Below, in pieces: positions 32,053 through 44,350 of a stretch of DNA of 64,000 nt (positions are counted from its first letter, which is position 1; the number at the start of each line of letters is the position of its first letter). Location: the NCBI RefSeq assembly GCF_964656455.1, contig NC_135726.1, forward strand, positions 33,943,930 to 34,007,929, written 5' to 3'. The translations under genes were made by a program, and so were the position numbers. Source of the DNA: Halichoerus grypus. Its lineage: Eukaryota; Chordata; Mammalia; Carnivora; Phocidae. Under the pieces are notes generated by a model that was not told the DNA's origin, did not search any database, and was given only the letters and a program-made list of their open reading frames with translations.

Positions 32053-32225
32053 TTTTTTTTTTTTAGGAGGGGGTGGCAGAGGGAGAGGGAGAGAGAGAGA
32101 ATCTTAAGCAGGCTCCATGCCCAGCATGGAGCCCCATATGGGGTTTGATCTCACAACCCTGAGATTGTGTCCTGAGCCAAAATCAAGAGTTGAATGCGTA
32201 AGTGCCTGAGCCACCCAGGCGCCCC
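32053..32225 (-). mobile_element. CAN SINE inside L1, minus strand
   Basis: Reversed SINE from a T-rich run to 'CCTGAGCCACCCAGGCGCCC'. The tail is shortened and the body decayed. L1 sequence resumes directly after it. Confidence 0.85.
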
Positions 32226-32599
32226 TATTTTTAAAGGAACCTTCATATGTTTTCCATAATGCACTGATTTACATTTCCGCCACCAGTGCACAAGGGTTTC
32301 CTTTTTTCCATATCCTTGCCAACACTTTATTTATTGTCTTTTTGATAATCATCATTCCAATGGTAATGAGGTGATATGTCATTGTGGTTTTAATTTGCAT
32401 TTTCTTGATGATGAGTGATGTCGAGCATCTTTCATGTATCCATTGGCCACCTGTATGTCTTCCTTGGAAAAATGTCTTTCTTAGCTCCTCCATCCATTTT
32501 TTATTTAATTGGACTGTTTATTTTTCTTAATGCATTAATATAAACACTTAGAACAGGGCAAAACACAGAATATGCACTGTGTATGTGATAGCTATTATT

Positions 32600-33200
32600 A
32601 TTTGGGAGAAGTTTGAATGAGAAGCACGTTTGGGGAGAAGATAAGGAGTTTCTTTTGGATGCACGTTAACTCTGAGATGTCTGTTAAACACTCAAAGGAA
32701 GATCATTGATCAGGAGCTCAGATACATAAGTCTGGAGGTCAAAGGACAGGTCTGAGTTGGAAATGTAAATGTGGGGGTAACTGCTTATGGTTAGTATTTA
32801 GAGTCATGAAACTAATTGTATCACCAAGGGAGTAGAGGTGGAGAAGAGAAACATCCCGAGGACTGAGCCCTGGGGCACCCCAACATTTAGGAGTTGTGAT
32901 CTGAGCAGGAATAAGCAGGAGACTGGGCAGGGGGGCACCAGAGTGGTAGGAGGACAGCTTGGAAAGTATAAAGTCTAGGAAACCCAGTGAAGAAAGCTTT
33001 GCAAAACAAAGGGAAGGTTAATGGTCTAATGCTCCTAATGGGTCAAGTGAAATGTGGACTGAGAGGTGGTCCTTGAATGTAGCCACAGGAAGGTCATTTG
33101 CAGCAGTCCTGGAGGTGGCAGAGGCAAATATCACTTTGGAGTATGTTTCAAGGAGAATGGGAAGACATGAATTCCATGAAGTACAGGCATCACGTTTAGA
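32600..33200 (+). repeat. Ancient interspersed repeat, long copy
   Basis: 'AAGTCTGGAGGTCAAAGGAC', 'GAGCCCTGGGGCACCCCAAC', 'AGCAGGAGACTGGGCAGG' and 'GGTCAAGTGAAATGTGGACT' belong to the third part of the same long, uncertain old family as at 1,826. Confidence 0.5.
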
Positions 33201-34225
33201 GATATGTCTGTAAAGGAGAAGAAGAAATGAGAGAGACTATGATGTAAAGGACATTTTCTTGTTTGTCTTTATATTTGTAAGATGGGCTTTATTTCATTCA
33301 GCATATTCACAGTGAGGTACACATATATTCGAAGTATTCCTTTATGGGACATTTGGATAAAGTAGTCTAATCAATGAACCGTGTAGAACTCTAGGGGAAA
33401 TTGTAAGTGTTCTAGGTCATACTGCTCCACGAGGTTGGAAACCACTTCCTGTATACTGAGTCAAGTTAACTCAAGGGCCTAATAATACAGGTTATGGGTA
33501 TCTAATAGCTGATGTTATGGAAGCGTTGGTAAGCCTTGTAACTGAACACATATGTGTAGTCTGGAGTGATACAGAATGGAATAGGTTGTATCTGAAAGAA
33601 AAGAAGAATGCTGGTAACTCAGAAGGAAGAGGTATAAATTGAACAATTCTTGTATAGAGTATGCTGGGAAAGGGCTTCAGTGAAGCTCCTGGACTGTCAA
33701 TAAAACAAACCTGAGTGGTCTCTCTGGGGTCCCCCAATGAGAGCTGTAAACATAACATGACGGGCATCCCCACACCCCAGAGTTCAGGCCTTTGATGCCA
33801 TCTTTCACCAAAAGGACCCAGAGCTTCTCTGAAATGGTCAAGGGGCCGAAAGACTTGGAGTTAAGAGAGCAACAAAAGCCTGAGACATCTAGTGGAGAAG
33901 AAGCCAGGATGCTTTCCAAGACTAGAGGGCACTGTGGAGCGAGGGTAGGAGGCCAGTCTGTGGGGAGGACTCCCATTTGGAAGGGCAGCCAAGGAATGAG
34001 TTGAGAAGGAAAATCCATCTCAGCCTTTCTGAAGAAGCTGAATCTGTGAAAACTCTTAAGTCCTGAAAAGGGAATGTTAACATGATCGTTATGATGCTCA
34101 TGTGAATTTTCAGTGTTGTTTTCTAGAGAAAATGCTACATATTGATTAAACCAAAGTATGAAAGTTTCCTATTAAGATTTTGTTCAACAAGCAAAATGAC
34201 AAGCTAATTTATTTTGCCCTATCTC
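33201..34225. other. Unassigned sequence
   Basis: No repeat or gene was recognised. A 113-codon frame at 33,677-34,018 (-) shows no known features. Confidence 0.3.
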
Positions 34226-34575
34226 TTAGGCAGTTTGCACTGTTATAACAAGAATACCATAGAGTGGTGGCTTATAGACATTTATTTCTCACAGTTCTGG
34301 AAGCTGAGAGTCTGAGATCAAGGTGCCAGCAGATTCAACGTCTGGTGAGGTCCACTTCCCAGTTCAAGGTCATTCTTCTCGCTCTGTGCTCACATGGCAG
34401 GAGGGGGGTGAGCGGGATCTCTGGGGTCCTTTTTTCAAGGGCACTAATCCCGTTCATGAGGGTTCTACCCTCCTGACCTAATGACCTCCCAAAGGCCTCA
34501 CTTCCTGATACTATCACACTGGGATCAGGTTTCATTGTATGAATTTTGGGGAGATACAAAACACCCTACAAGCCT
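34226..34575 (-). mobile_element. MLT1-type LTR, minus strand
   Basis: 'CACTGTTATAACAAGAATAC', 'TTATTTCTCACAGTTCTGGA', 'TGAGATCAAGGTGCCAGCAG' and 'TCCTGATACTATCACACTGG' are the reversed MLT1 LTR. It is old, and the two ends are a bit unclear. Confidence 0.85.
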
Positions 34576-35149
34576 TTGGATCTGTTCAAGTGGTTTGATT
34601 AGATACTTGGAATTTCCAAATCTTCTGTCTCTTCCCGGTAGTTTTGATTGGCATGTAGCATTGGTCAATGTGTTAAACAAAAGGTGTTGATGATAGCCTG
34701 CAAGAACTGTTTTAAACTCTTAAGGTATACACAAGCTTGCCACTGGCCAGTATAACTAGCCAGGATGACATGTCTGCCTGCCTCTATCATGAGGAAGATA
34801 GGTCTTGTTCTTAGGCTAAAGAAATATTGGGGAAATGTTTTCAACAGAGATCAAGGACAGAGATGCGTCGTTCCCCTGAAGCACTTGTGTTTTTTATTTG
34901 AAACTTTCATTTTTATCACCTACTCCCTGTGGCCGCTTCTGGTCTCAAGCAAGTTAAAGAAGCTAAGAAGGAAGCTATTCTTCTTACTGTCTGAATCCCA
35001 CCAAAATCGATTGCTATCCACTTCATGCTCACTGTAATTAGAGGGATAATTCCTATCACATTTGGACTAACCAGTAAGTATCCAGGGGGCATTTCTGGGG
35101 AAAGTAGAAAACTGACACAAATAAGGAAGCATAAAATCAAGGACCTAAA
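34576..35149. other. Unassigned sequence
   Basis: Nothing recognised on either strand. Confidence 0.3.
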
Positions 35150-36430
35150 CTGCCCAGGGTTCGTCACCTTCAGAGACCTAGTCTCTGCCACCCTTTCTGG
35201 TTGAGTGGGAGGACCCAACTGTGATATCATAAAAAATAAATATTTGATCTTTGTCCCTGTTTCCTGGCTCTCAGCTTCTAAAACCCTTGGAATTCCCAGA
35301 GATAAGAGTCTTTTGTATGATAATGCCATGACTAGTGGCTGAGGGCATGGGGCTGGTCACCAGGAAGACCGAGGCATGATAAGAGGGTTGGAACTTTCAT
35401 CTCCAAACCCAGACCTCTGGGAAGGGAGACAGGTTGGAGATCACCAGAGGACAAGGATTTAATCAATCGTGCCTACATAATGGAACTTCCATCATAAAGG
35501 AAATGATGGGGTTTTGAGGGCTGCCAGGTTTGTGAACACACTGAGGTGCTGGGAGGGTGGTACTATTAACTGAACTCAAGGGGTTTGCTGCTTGGAGTGC
35601 ATCAAAGGAACACAATCCAAGGAAGTGTTAAAAGTAAAGAACTTTTGGTTACTTGTTACAAGTAAGGAAACAAGGAGAAAGCTCTCAAAGCACTGTGGGG
35701 TTAGTACAAGAAACTTATTTAGTGTATCAGGGGCCAGGTGCAGGAAGCTTGCATAGGCCCTGTGGTTCAATTGTACATACCTAGTGTGTCAACATGCTAG
35801 TGCATACACTGTATGTTCAAAAAATAGCAGAAAACTCCACCCATAAAAGGAAATCTGAGTATTATAATGAGCTAACGATGACTTCAGGTCAGGTCAGGGG
35901 GGCTTCTGCACAGGTCCTCATCTCCAATGCAGCTCACACTGGCTCATGTAAGGGGACATCAGGTGAAACACCTAGTTGAGTGTCTCCTTGGCTGGAACCG
36001 TTGGTTCTGGAAAACAAAGCACATTCCTTCCCTATGTTTGTCCCTTCCCCTCTTCCCTTCTGCTGACAGCTTTCTGCTCTCTTATTTGAGGAGCTTCCCC
36101 TTGCATCCTAGCTAACCATGCACCCCATACCTTGCCCTGTGCATCTCTTCCAACTGGCTGTTTCTGAGTGGAATCCTTTATGACAAACTGGTAACCATAA
36201 GTAAAGTGCTTTCCTGAGTTCCATGAGTTGTTCTAGTGAATTATCAAACCTGAGGAGGGGGTTGTGGGAACCCCCTGAATTTATAGCCAGTCAGAAGTAC
36301 CTGAGTCCTTGCAACTGACATCTGCAGTGGGGGCAGTCTCGTGGGGCTGAGCCCTTAATTTGTTGGATCTGACACTGACCCCAGGTAGACAGTGTCAGAG
36401 TGGAACTGAATCGTAGGACACACAGCTGGA
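35150..36430 (+). mobile_element. Probable old LTR-like element with an internal insertion
   Basis: The left part ('ATCGTGCCTACATAATGGAA', 'GGAAATGATGGGGTTTTGAG') and right part ('TACCTTGCCCTGTGCATCTC', 'GAGGAGGGGGTTGTGGGAAC', 'GGGGCTGAGCCCTTAATTTG', 'AGACAGTGTCAGAGTGGAAC') fit one LTR-like repeat known from other mammals. About 35,570-36,115 looks like a second element inside it. I cannot name either family. Confidence 0.5.
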
Positions 36431-37737
36431 GAAGCAGTGCTGGACAAGACACCACGAATTTGGTGTCAGAAGCATTGGGAGTAAAGACAGCTCACCAACT
36501 ACAGAAGCCTGCGGCAAGGCAAGGAGGGGAGGGGAGGAGCAGGGGAAAGTCAGGCAGGATCCATGCTGTGGGCCAGCAGAGTATTCAGGTTCAACAAACA
36601 ATCTTTTGGCTGAAAAACCTCACATTTAAGGGACAGATGTTGATGATTACTACTTTGACTTTCTGTAAAGTCGCAAGAGGAAAAACAAATCCGTGCCTTC
36701 AGGAGGGGTCAGTGGTGGGGTAAATATTAAGTCTCGATCCAGTCACCGAACAGCCAGGCTGAGGACTGGTACAAAATAAAGGTGACCTTGCAGATTTGGA
36801 GGAGGAAGAAATGAGGTTGTGGATATAAAACTCAGCACAATGCCTAGAACACAACAGATTTGTCTACAGTCATCACAAGCAGAGGAAAGAAACCCAAGCT
36901 TTTTGACTTCCAGTCAACATTCAGTTTTCCTTTTATTTTGCAGCCTGAAAATTTGTTTGTTTCAATAAAACCCTTGGCCTAGAATCCAGCAAACAGGAAA
37001 AAAAGATGCTTCATGATAATGAGATGCTGCTGAGAAAATAGAAAATTATAAAATTTCAACCCACTACTTGGAAATGCAAACACATTTCATTTATTCATGG
37101 TCACTGATGTCTTTATCAGAGCTGGAACGTCTAACACATCCAAACAACACATGATTAGTCTCCATAATAAGAACGAAACAAGCTCCCAGTGAACTAATCA
37201 GCTAATCACGTTGCAGAGGGTGTTCAGTGCTTTTCCACAACAAATGTGGTATTCAGTTGGTTCCCTGATGCCTTGTGCTAATGCCACGTGGGGCATCATC
37301 TGTCCCAGCACCTGCTGATTTCAGATGCGTCAGCATCCTCAGTCACCATAGCCTGACACCCTCCAGGTACTGGGCTCAGCTCCAGGCCCTTGGTGGGGTC
37401 AGACCTGATTCCAGACTCTGAGAGATCATGAGGCCCGAAGAGTGCTGGCTGGCTTGTTTATTTGATTTAGAAAAGAGAAGACTCCACTGTTACAGAACAA
37501 AGAGTGAAAAGCAAGCCCCTGGGCCTGGACCTGTTCCTGACTCCATTATTTTACTTACATATTTTATAATGCTTAGTCGATATGGGACATTGCTCTATTG
37601 CTTAGCAACCAAAATTACAGAGGAAATTAGATCTGAAAGAGTCATGACAATAAGCAGGATTCCAAAGGGAGATACAGTGAAGAGAATGGTCTGGAATGAC
37701 TAAAACAAGCTGACTCCCCTTTGTAATAATAGTCATA
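36431..37737. other. Unassigned sequence
   Basis: No feature recognised. A 91-codon frame at 37,428 (+) shows nothing known. Confidence 0.3.
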
Positions 37738-37960
37738 GTTAACATGACTTGAGCACTTTTTGAGTGAGGCGCTATTCAAAGTGTTACACATTCACTATCT
37801 CATGCATTCCTCACAATAGCCCTAGAGGTAGATATAATGATTGCCTCCTTTTCCTCACAAGAAAATAGAGGCATAGAGAGATGAGTGTTTGTCTAAGTCA
37901 CTCAGCCAGTATGGGGCAGGTGCCGAATGTGAACTCCAGACCCTTGGGTTTTATGCATCA
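37738..37960 (-). mobile_element. MIR SINE, minus strand
   Basis: 'ACTTGAGCACTTTTTGAGTG', 'CTCATGCATTCCTCACAATA', 'ATAGAGGCATAGAGAGATGA' and 'GTGAACTCCAGACCC' form a fairly long reversed MIR. Confidence 0.85.
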
Positions 37961-38648
37961 AACATACTGACCCAAGAGTGCAGTTCCGTGTGCAGTTCAC
38001 AGGAAAAGATGTGTTTTGGAGGCTAAATAATCCAGACAGTGAACTCAGTTTTTTCCTTCACTGAGAAACATAGTCATAGATCACCGTAACAAAGATGAAG
38101 GCCGCTGTTTTGCTCTGTTATTTTTACAAAATGGACAAAGCATCATTGTTTTTACTGGTTGTAAAATAAAATACGTGCTTATTATAAAATATACAAATAA
38201 TATAGGACTGTAGAAAGTGAAACCCGCAAATGCACATAGCAATATATAATCTCATTTGCCACAGATGCCAGAGATAATCACTGTTAATAATTTTTCTAAA
38301 CATGGAATATTAAAAAAAAATTACAGCAGACTTTTGTTTCTAGCCACAACAAACTAGCTTGCACTGAGAACAAGTAGACACACAAGTTTATGAAAAAGCA
38401 AAAGTTAACAATCTGTTTCAGGGACAGATCTTCTATACAGAAGAATTTCCACTTAGATAAATAGATACCCCACCTGCAATCGTGAGTGGAGCTTAATTCT
38501 CCCTGAGTGTGGGCTGTTTTTTAGAGACCCACTTCCAAAAAATATAGTACTGCAAGGGGAAAAGGGTACCTTTATAGTGGAGAAATCTGGCAGACACTAA
38601 GTGATCAAAATTAACATCACTAGTATAAGTCATGTTGACATCATGTAC
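37961..38648. other. Mostly unassigned; possible old LINE at 38,127-38,320
   Basis: 'AAATACGTGCTTATTATAAA' followed by 'CAGATGCCAGAGATAATCAC' resembles an old LINE 3' UTR type, but I am unsure of the family. Nothing else was recognised. Confidence 0.35.
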
Positions 38649-38694
38649 TGTCTTAGTCTGTTTGGGTTGCTATAACAAAATACCACAGACTGTG

Positions 38695-39064
38695 CGTAGA
38701 GGCTGCTTTTAGCAACAGGCTTGAGCAATGGAAACTTGAGTAAGGCACGAGGGCCCACAGAGACCACCGAGCTGAATGCAAGCAGGCTCAGTAAGTGACC
38801 CACCTTGAAATGGCCATAGGCCCTCAATGACCAAGGGGCTACTAACAACCAGGCACAGTCACCAAAAAAGGGGGGAAATTCTCTACCTTCCCATACTTGC
38901 TTACTCCACCTTGTAACTATAGCCCCTCACCACCACCTCGCAGCGGACAGTCTCTCCTTTGCAGTTATTCAGTAAAATTCTATCACCTTTGTGCTGCCTT
39001 GGCTGAATTCTTGCCCCCCTCCCTCCCCATGCCACCGACCTCCATCCAATTGGAATGCACCACA
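38695..39064 (+). repeat. 5' LTR of the provirus
   Basis: It starts CGTAGAGGCTGCTTTTAG and ends GGAATGCACCACA, and matches the sequence at 44,696-45,076. The expected TG start has become CG. There is a possible polyadenylation-type AGTAAA near 38,970. Promoter activity cannot be judged. Confidence 0.93.
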
Positions 39065-39066
39065 TT

Positions 39067-39084
39067 TGGTGGCCCTTATGGGGA
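39067..39084 (+). promoter_or_regulatory. Primer-binding site, tRNA-Ile type
   Basis: TGGTGGCCCTTATGGGGA begins 2 bp after the LTR. It matches 16 of 18 bases of the complement of the 3' end of mammalian tRNA-Ile (AAT) as I remember it. Confidence 0.85.
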
Positions 39085-39977
39085 ACCTCTGGTGGTCTGG
39101 GACTCTCCCTGCATTCTCCAGGAATTTCTCGGGACTTTTCCTCAGTGGACCAACTCTAGAACTCCTTGGGGAACTGATGTCCTCTGGTGGACGTTACTCC
39201 CCCAGGGGCATTGGATCCAAAGCCCCAGGGGGAGCCTGCTTGACAGCCTTTGCGGGAAAGGGTTAGGGATTTCCCCTCCTGCCCTTCGGAGGGATCTTTC
39301 CCTCCCTCTCCTTTCTCTTTTCAGCCCTTCAGTGGTCTAACCCTAGTACTTCTCAGACAACTGAAGGTCTCTGGCCAGGACAGCTCCCTGGTGTGGTCTG
39401 AAGGTCTGAGGACGAACAGGTTGAACTGTCCTTGCCTACGAGGGCAAAGGACCTCTTTCCTCTCCTCTCCCACTCCCTCTCTTCTGAGGCCTCCATGCCC
39501 CTTGTGCAGCGCTGTTGGCAGCGGCAGCTCAACCCAGGGGGAATCTACACATGCTACAGACTCGGTTGGGACCCCTTCCTGATGCTGGCTGACTCCCAGC
39601 TACCTTGCTTCTTTTGCCTTCCCCCCTTCCTTTGTTCCCACTTGTCCAGCCGCCATCTTGATCTAGGAGCAAAACACAATCCTCCACATCTGAGTAGTGA
39701 GTCCCCCCCCTCCTTTTCCTGACCTGGTTTGGCCACCTGGTGTTCAGCTTCTCCTGTTGGAAGGGACGGCCCAGTAGGGATTGCTGTTGGCATCTGTCAC
39801 AGCCCTCTCCTTAGTGGGACACCTCAGTAGAGTCAGTTGCCTCATATAAGGTCAGGTCCTTTCTCCGTCAGTGGGACACCCTGACTGAAATCACGACCAC
39901 TAGTTGGAGCTCCATTCCCTTTAGTGGGACGCCCCTTTGGGAATGAGCAGCTGGTCTTTGTCCTATGGGACAAACCC

Positions 39978-40059
39978 CAATACCCTGAGATCACATCCTG
40001 AGCCAAAGGCAGAGGCTTAACCGCTTAATCCTTAACCGACTGAGCCACCCAAGTACCCC
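39978..40059 (-). mobile_element. CAN SINE head fragment inside the provirus
   Basis: 'ATCACATCCTGAGCCAAAGG' and 'AACCGACTGAGCCACCCAAG' form the reversed head of a SINE; the tail is missing. It lies between the leader and gag. Confidence 0.8.
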
Positions 40060-40560
40060 ATGTTTACACTTTCTTATCAAGAGCAAACCAACAATCCAAG
40101 GAAACAAGGGATAAACCCTTCTATTCCTTTGGACTCACCCTTGAGCTATATTCTTAAAAACTGGAACAATTTGACCCCCAAAGCCAGAGGAAAAAGTCTC
40201 ATCATTTTATGTTACGTTTCCTGGTCTCAGTATAAACTCCCAGATCAAGAAGTATGGCCCCTCCATGGAATCCTTTCTTATAATACTATAAGAAAAGCTG
40301 ACCTCTTTTGCCAGAACTCCTCCAACGGGTGGGAGGTCCCATATATGCAAGCCTTCATGGCATTGTCCCAAAAGTCCTGACCTCCACAAAAACTGTAGAA
40401 AGTGCTTTGCTCAGTTTCATGGCCCTTCTGACCCTGTGGACAGTCTAGATGACCCATCTTTTATTCTACCCTATCATCTTTTCCCTACTCCCGAAGGCCC
40501 AGGGGCTCCCCTGGACTTAAACCACCCACTTTAGATTTTCCCAAAGGTACCCCAGGTAGA
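40060..40560 (+). pseudogene. Retroviral gag remnant
   Basis: The frame at 40,060-40,380 encodes a short protein that looks like the matrix region of a gammaretrovirus-like Gag, with a hydrophobic and aromatic-rich core. The reading frame then breaks at stops and shifts. Only about 500 bp of gag-like sequence can be followed, far shorter than a complete gag. The assignment rests on position after the primer site and on general composition, not on a search. Confidence 0.65.
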
Positions 40561-40628
40561 AATTAACAGTGGGGAACAAACTGATTGACTTTTAGTGGAC
40601 ACAGATACAACATACTTGGTATTAAAGC
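40561..40628 (+). pseudogene. Retroviral protease remnant
   Basis: A stretch at 40,589-40,628 reads as the beginning of a retroviral aspartic protease. The catalytic Asp-Thr is seen, but the following Gly-Ala is lost, and a stop lies just before. It ends after about 20 codons at the L1 tail. Inactive. Confidence 0.65.
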
Positions 40629-40645
40629 TAATTTAAGCTTGTTGA

Positions 40646-40757
40646 TGTAATTATGAATCATGGAACACTACACCAAAAACTAATGATGTAATGTATAGTG
40701 ATTAACATAACATAATAATAAAAAATAATAATAATAAAAAATAAATTAAAAAAATAG
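40646..40757 (+). mobile_element. Short L1 3' tail inside the provirus
   Basis: 'TGAATCATGGAACACTACAC' and 'AACTAATGATGTAATGTATA' followed by 'GATTAACATAACATAATAAT' match the last ~110 bp of the carnivore L1 at 54,352. It ends in an A-rich (AAT)n tail. It is strongly 5'-truncated. Confidence 0.9.
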
Positions 40758-41155
40758 ACATGTTTTTAGAGTTATCCACATTAAATATAAAACTTTTATT
40801 CTATCAAGGTTTACTAAAGGACAAATAAGCTCAGGTTATTTCTGCTGCAATTTGTCAGCAAAAGATAGCTTAAAATGATGGTTAATTTTGTCTGTCTCAT
40901 AAAATTCTCAAGGATAATTGTTAAGATCACTTTCAAAATCTATGGTAACCTGAAACTTTAAAGTTTTGCTAAGTCAAATGATAGATTAGGTTGAATTCAT
41001 TAGATATCTAAGTCTTTTCCAAATAAGATAAAATACTGAAACATTAATTACTAAACATAAGGTTTATCTGCTTTTGACTTCTTATTGCAGAGAAATTAAA
41101 GATACTTGGGTCTGTTGGAAAACATGCTTTGTGCCTTATTAAAAGATTGTACCAT

Positions 41156-41358
41156 GGGGACACCTGGGTAGCTCAGTAGGTTGAGTGTTTGACTCATGAT
41201 TTTGGCTCATGTCATGATCTAAGGTCATGAGATTGAGCCCCAAGTTGGGCTCTGTGCGCAGCATGAGTCTGCTTGAGATTCTCTCTCTCCCTCCCCCTCT
41301 GCCCTTCCCCACATTTGTGCACAGTGTCTCTCTAAAATAAATAAATAAAATCTTTAAA
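41156..41358 (+). mobile_element. CAN SINE inside the provirus
   Basis: 'GGACACCTGGGTAGCTCAGT' to an A-tail. Target-site copies AAAAGATTGTACCAT (41,141) and AAAAGATTGTTCTAT (41,359) have drifted, which fits an older insertion. Confidence 0.92.
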
Positions 41359-41871
41359 AAAAGATTGTTCTATGAAAAATGCGTATTTATAAAAATTATG
41401 AAATGTATTCATAAATTTGCCATCTAAAGAATCCTGTTGTAATAGACAGCTCACAATTGCTTACTACTGGAGACTAAGGTTTCTAAGAGTTAAAATTCTG
41501 CTAAATGTAATTAAGACTGATGGAAATACGGAAAGCAACTCTATATAGTAAAGTAGGAGATGTGTAAGAAAAGTATAAGAAGTGAGAATACATTTTTGTT
41601 GATGTAAAAGAAAGCAATTTTGTCCTAAAATGAGACTGGTTATTTAGAGAGAAAAGGCTTAGGACAAAATCTAAATGCAAAAGAAAGTTGTAGAAGGTTT
41701 ATGAAGGAAAAGCTTTAGAAAAGAATTTAATGTGTAGTCAGGACCAAAATTTGAAATGAGTGAATTTTTAAAGTACACTGGTATAAGATTGAAATTCTGC
41801 TTTACTCTCTGTTAAAAAGGACAAAGTTTCCTTGGATTGTTGGTCTGCTCTTGATAAGAAAGTGTAAACAT

Positions 41872-42069
41872 GGGGTGCTTGGGTGGCTCAGCCGGTTAAG
41901 GGTTAAGTGGTTAAGCCCCTGCCTTTGGCTCAGGATGTGATCTCAGGGTATTGGGATCAAGCCCCTGCTCAGCAGAAACTCTGCTTCTCCCTTTCCCTCT
42001 GCCTCCTCCCCCACCCAACTCGTGTTCTATCTCTCTTAAATAAAAAAATAAAATCTTTAAAAAAAAAAA
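41872..42069 (+). mobile_element. CAN SINE inside the provirus, with an internal head duplication
   Basis: 'GGGGTGCTTGGGTGGCTCAG' to the A-tail. The head contains an extra 'GGTTAAGGGTTAAGTGGTTA' stretch, a short local duplication. AAGTGTAAACA and AAGTGTGAACA flank it. Confidence 0.9.
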
Positions 42070-43640
42070 AGTGTGAACAAAAGTGTTTTGTTTTTTTTTT
42101 CTTTTCTTTATCCACCCACATAACCAAAGTTTCTGTTTTATCTTTATCAGGTCTCTGATTATTGAAAGTTAAAACTTCTCAAAATTTATAATGATCTATA
42201 ATCCTATTTAGGCACATGCTTTAAAATTTTCTGAGGGTTCTAACAAAATTCCCTGAGATTTCAATTGTAAATGAAGTCTTTTTGACTAATTAGGCTTGTT
42301 TATTTGATATGTTACTTGGGAAGCACTCAAACAAATAATGATAAGCCTTAGGCTGTATTGTATGGGTAAATGCTATAACTGTTCAAAAAAAATACATGAA
42401 ATTCCTGAAGTTTTAATGTCTTGCTTATAAGGTCATGACTTGATAATCTGATTACTGAAGTGTTGTGTGTCACAGAAATAACTAGATTTCCTTGTCAGCT
42501 ACATTATAATGAACTCTCATATCAGATCTCTAACCATGTCCATTTTTTGAGTCTTTTGTCATTTATAGTTACTGTTCTGATGCTCTTGCAGAATGAGTTT
42601 TGTCTTTAAGGAGATTAATGAAAAGGACTTTTGACAAATACAGGTTTTTGATATCTTTAAAATCATAAAACTAAAATGGGTAAGAATTTCCAGGACTAAC
42701 AGAAAGGCTGCATCCAAACAACTAGAATTAGTAATATGGGACTGAATGAATTGAGGAAGGTGATTATAGTTTTTGTGACTCTTATTTAAAACATTGTTGG
42801 TTTCTAATATTTGTTCTTCCAGATTGAGAAAGTTTTCTCTTAAACTATCTATGACTTACGGAAATGTGATAAACTATTCCTTTGTGAACAAATTGAAACA
42901 TTTAACTTTTCTCCCTTGCCTGAACCCTCTGAAATTCAGAAACTCTCACTGAATATTCTTTCTTCCATGGCAATTATAATTATTTGCATAAGTTCAATGA
43001 GAATCTGTTCTCCTTGTAACAGGACACCATTAGAAACATTGGTTATTTTACCAAGGTTTTGACTGGAGTGTCATATTTGAGAGAGACATGCATAGACTCA
43101 GATATCACCAGACAGCTTTAAGGAACTAAGATTGAGTTTATGGAGCCAATGAAGGCCCTTGAAAATGTTGGTCAGATAACTTGCTTACAGAGTTCCCAGC
43201 AGCCTTACCAGGTGAGTTAAAATGTGAGTAAAAAATCCTGGCAGGTGCAGGAAATCTCAGGATATTTTGGGGACCTTAAGAAAAGGAATTCACCCAAATC
43301 TACAGGTATTGCAAGCATGTCTGATGGCAAGTATTTGGCTTGGCTTCTGGCCTCCAGAATCTATTAAAAGTTCAATCTAGAGATTCCTTATGAAAAGTTT
43401 CAGTGAAGCAAGTTTTAAAGAATCTATATGATCAATCACCATTCTTGATGAGCTCATGTAAATATTTAGACCAAGTTTGTTAAAATTGGACTTGTTTTTC
43501 AAATGAATTAGTCTTGATTTGGCTATCTTTGGAAATGAGGGTGATTTTAGAGAGAAAAGTTATGTTTCAATAATGCATCTTCGAGGATGTTAAATTCTAA
43601 TTCTGATTAATTGTCTTTGAATGCTTGTTGTTTGCCATAG

Positions 43641-44350
43641 TAGCCCATGTATAGACAAATATTGGTGCTTGTTACTCTGTGGAGCTAATAACAGGACCCT
43701 ATGGACATATGCTTGTTTGAGCAGCTGGAAAACAGGATGGACTCCACACAGTTGTATAACTCAACTATCACCTTGACAAATTCTGTGTGGCTGGGATGAC
43801 AAAATCACTCCTTAAAAGCTGGAGTGTACCCCCACTCTATAGGATTAACTATGGACTTACGGAGATGGAAATAATAGATGGCCTCACTTAAGACTGGACT
43901 GGATGAAGCACTTGGGGATGCCCTTGTCTCCTGGGACAGGTCATCTCCCACCTGCCAGTGATTCCTCATACTTATGATATTGTTAAGGCTAGACATAAAC
44001 AAAGAGGGCTTCTTGAAGGTTTTATCCCTTAGCCATATTGTCCTAGGAACCATCTCTATTGATTGCAGGCAGGGGCTTTAGTCAAGCATACAGTGTCCAT
44101 CTTTAACTAAGCCCAACCCACAATCACCCACAAATTCAAAAGGTGGCCTTCCAAAACCAAATGGCCCTTCTGACTACAGATCAAGGAAGAGCCTATGCTT
44201 TATTAATACAGAATGTTATGTTACTCCAGATTACCACAAAAATGTGACAGGGTGACTAGATGACATGAATACTCAAATTGGCACTTTAAAGGATCCCTCC
44301 CTCTCTCTTAATGGTTAGCTAAAAACTCCTGGACTGGAGGAGGATTTTGT
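43641..44350 (+). pseudogene. Retroviral env (transmembrane subunit) remnant
   Basis: Between about 44,150 and 44,240 the plus strand reads like the ectodomain of a class I retroviral transmembrane subunit (the region near the immunosuppressive-type segment and Cys motif). Stops and shifts interrupt it on both sides. It is non-functional, and the assignment is tentative. Confidence 0.55.

Larger units (their letters stand above)
31245..32515 (-). mobile_element. Old L1M (L1MA-like) 3' region, minus strand
   Basis: Reversed L1 3' UTR and ORF2 C-terminus: 'GTACATGACACTGTATTAGT', 'GTTGTTGCAAATGGCAAGAT', 'ATGCTGCAATAAACATAGGG', 'GAAGTGGAATTGCAGGATCA' and 'GTGATGTCGAGCATCTTTCA'. It is broken by a (TA)n expansion and a SINE. 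Confidence 0.9.
40758..43640 (+). other. AT-rich interior of the provirus without recognisable pol
   Basis: Nearly 2.9 kb, including two SINEs, where pol would be expected. I see no reverse transcriptase, RNase H or integrase motif in any frame, and stops are frequent. Stretches such as 'TTTGTTAAAATTGGACTTGT' recall the AT-rich interior of MER4-type ERV1 elements. Confidence 0.6.

Noticed and set aside
38897..39340. 147-codon frame as a host gene
   Set aside because: It lies across the provirus 5' LTR and leader, which are non-coding.
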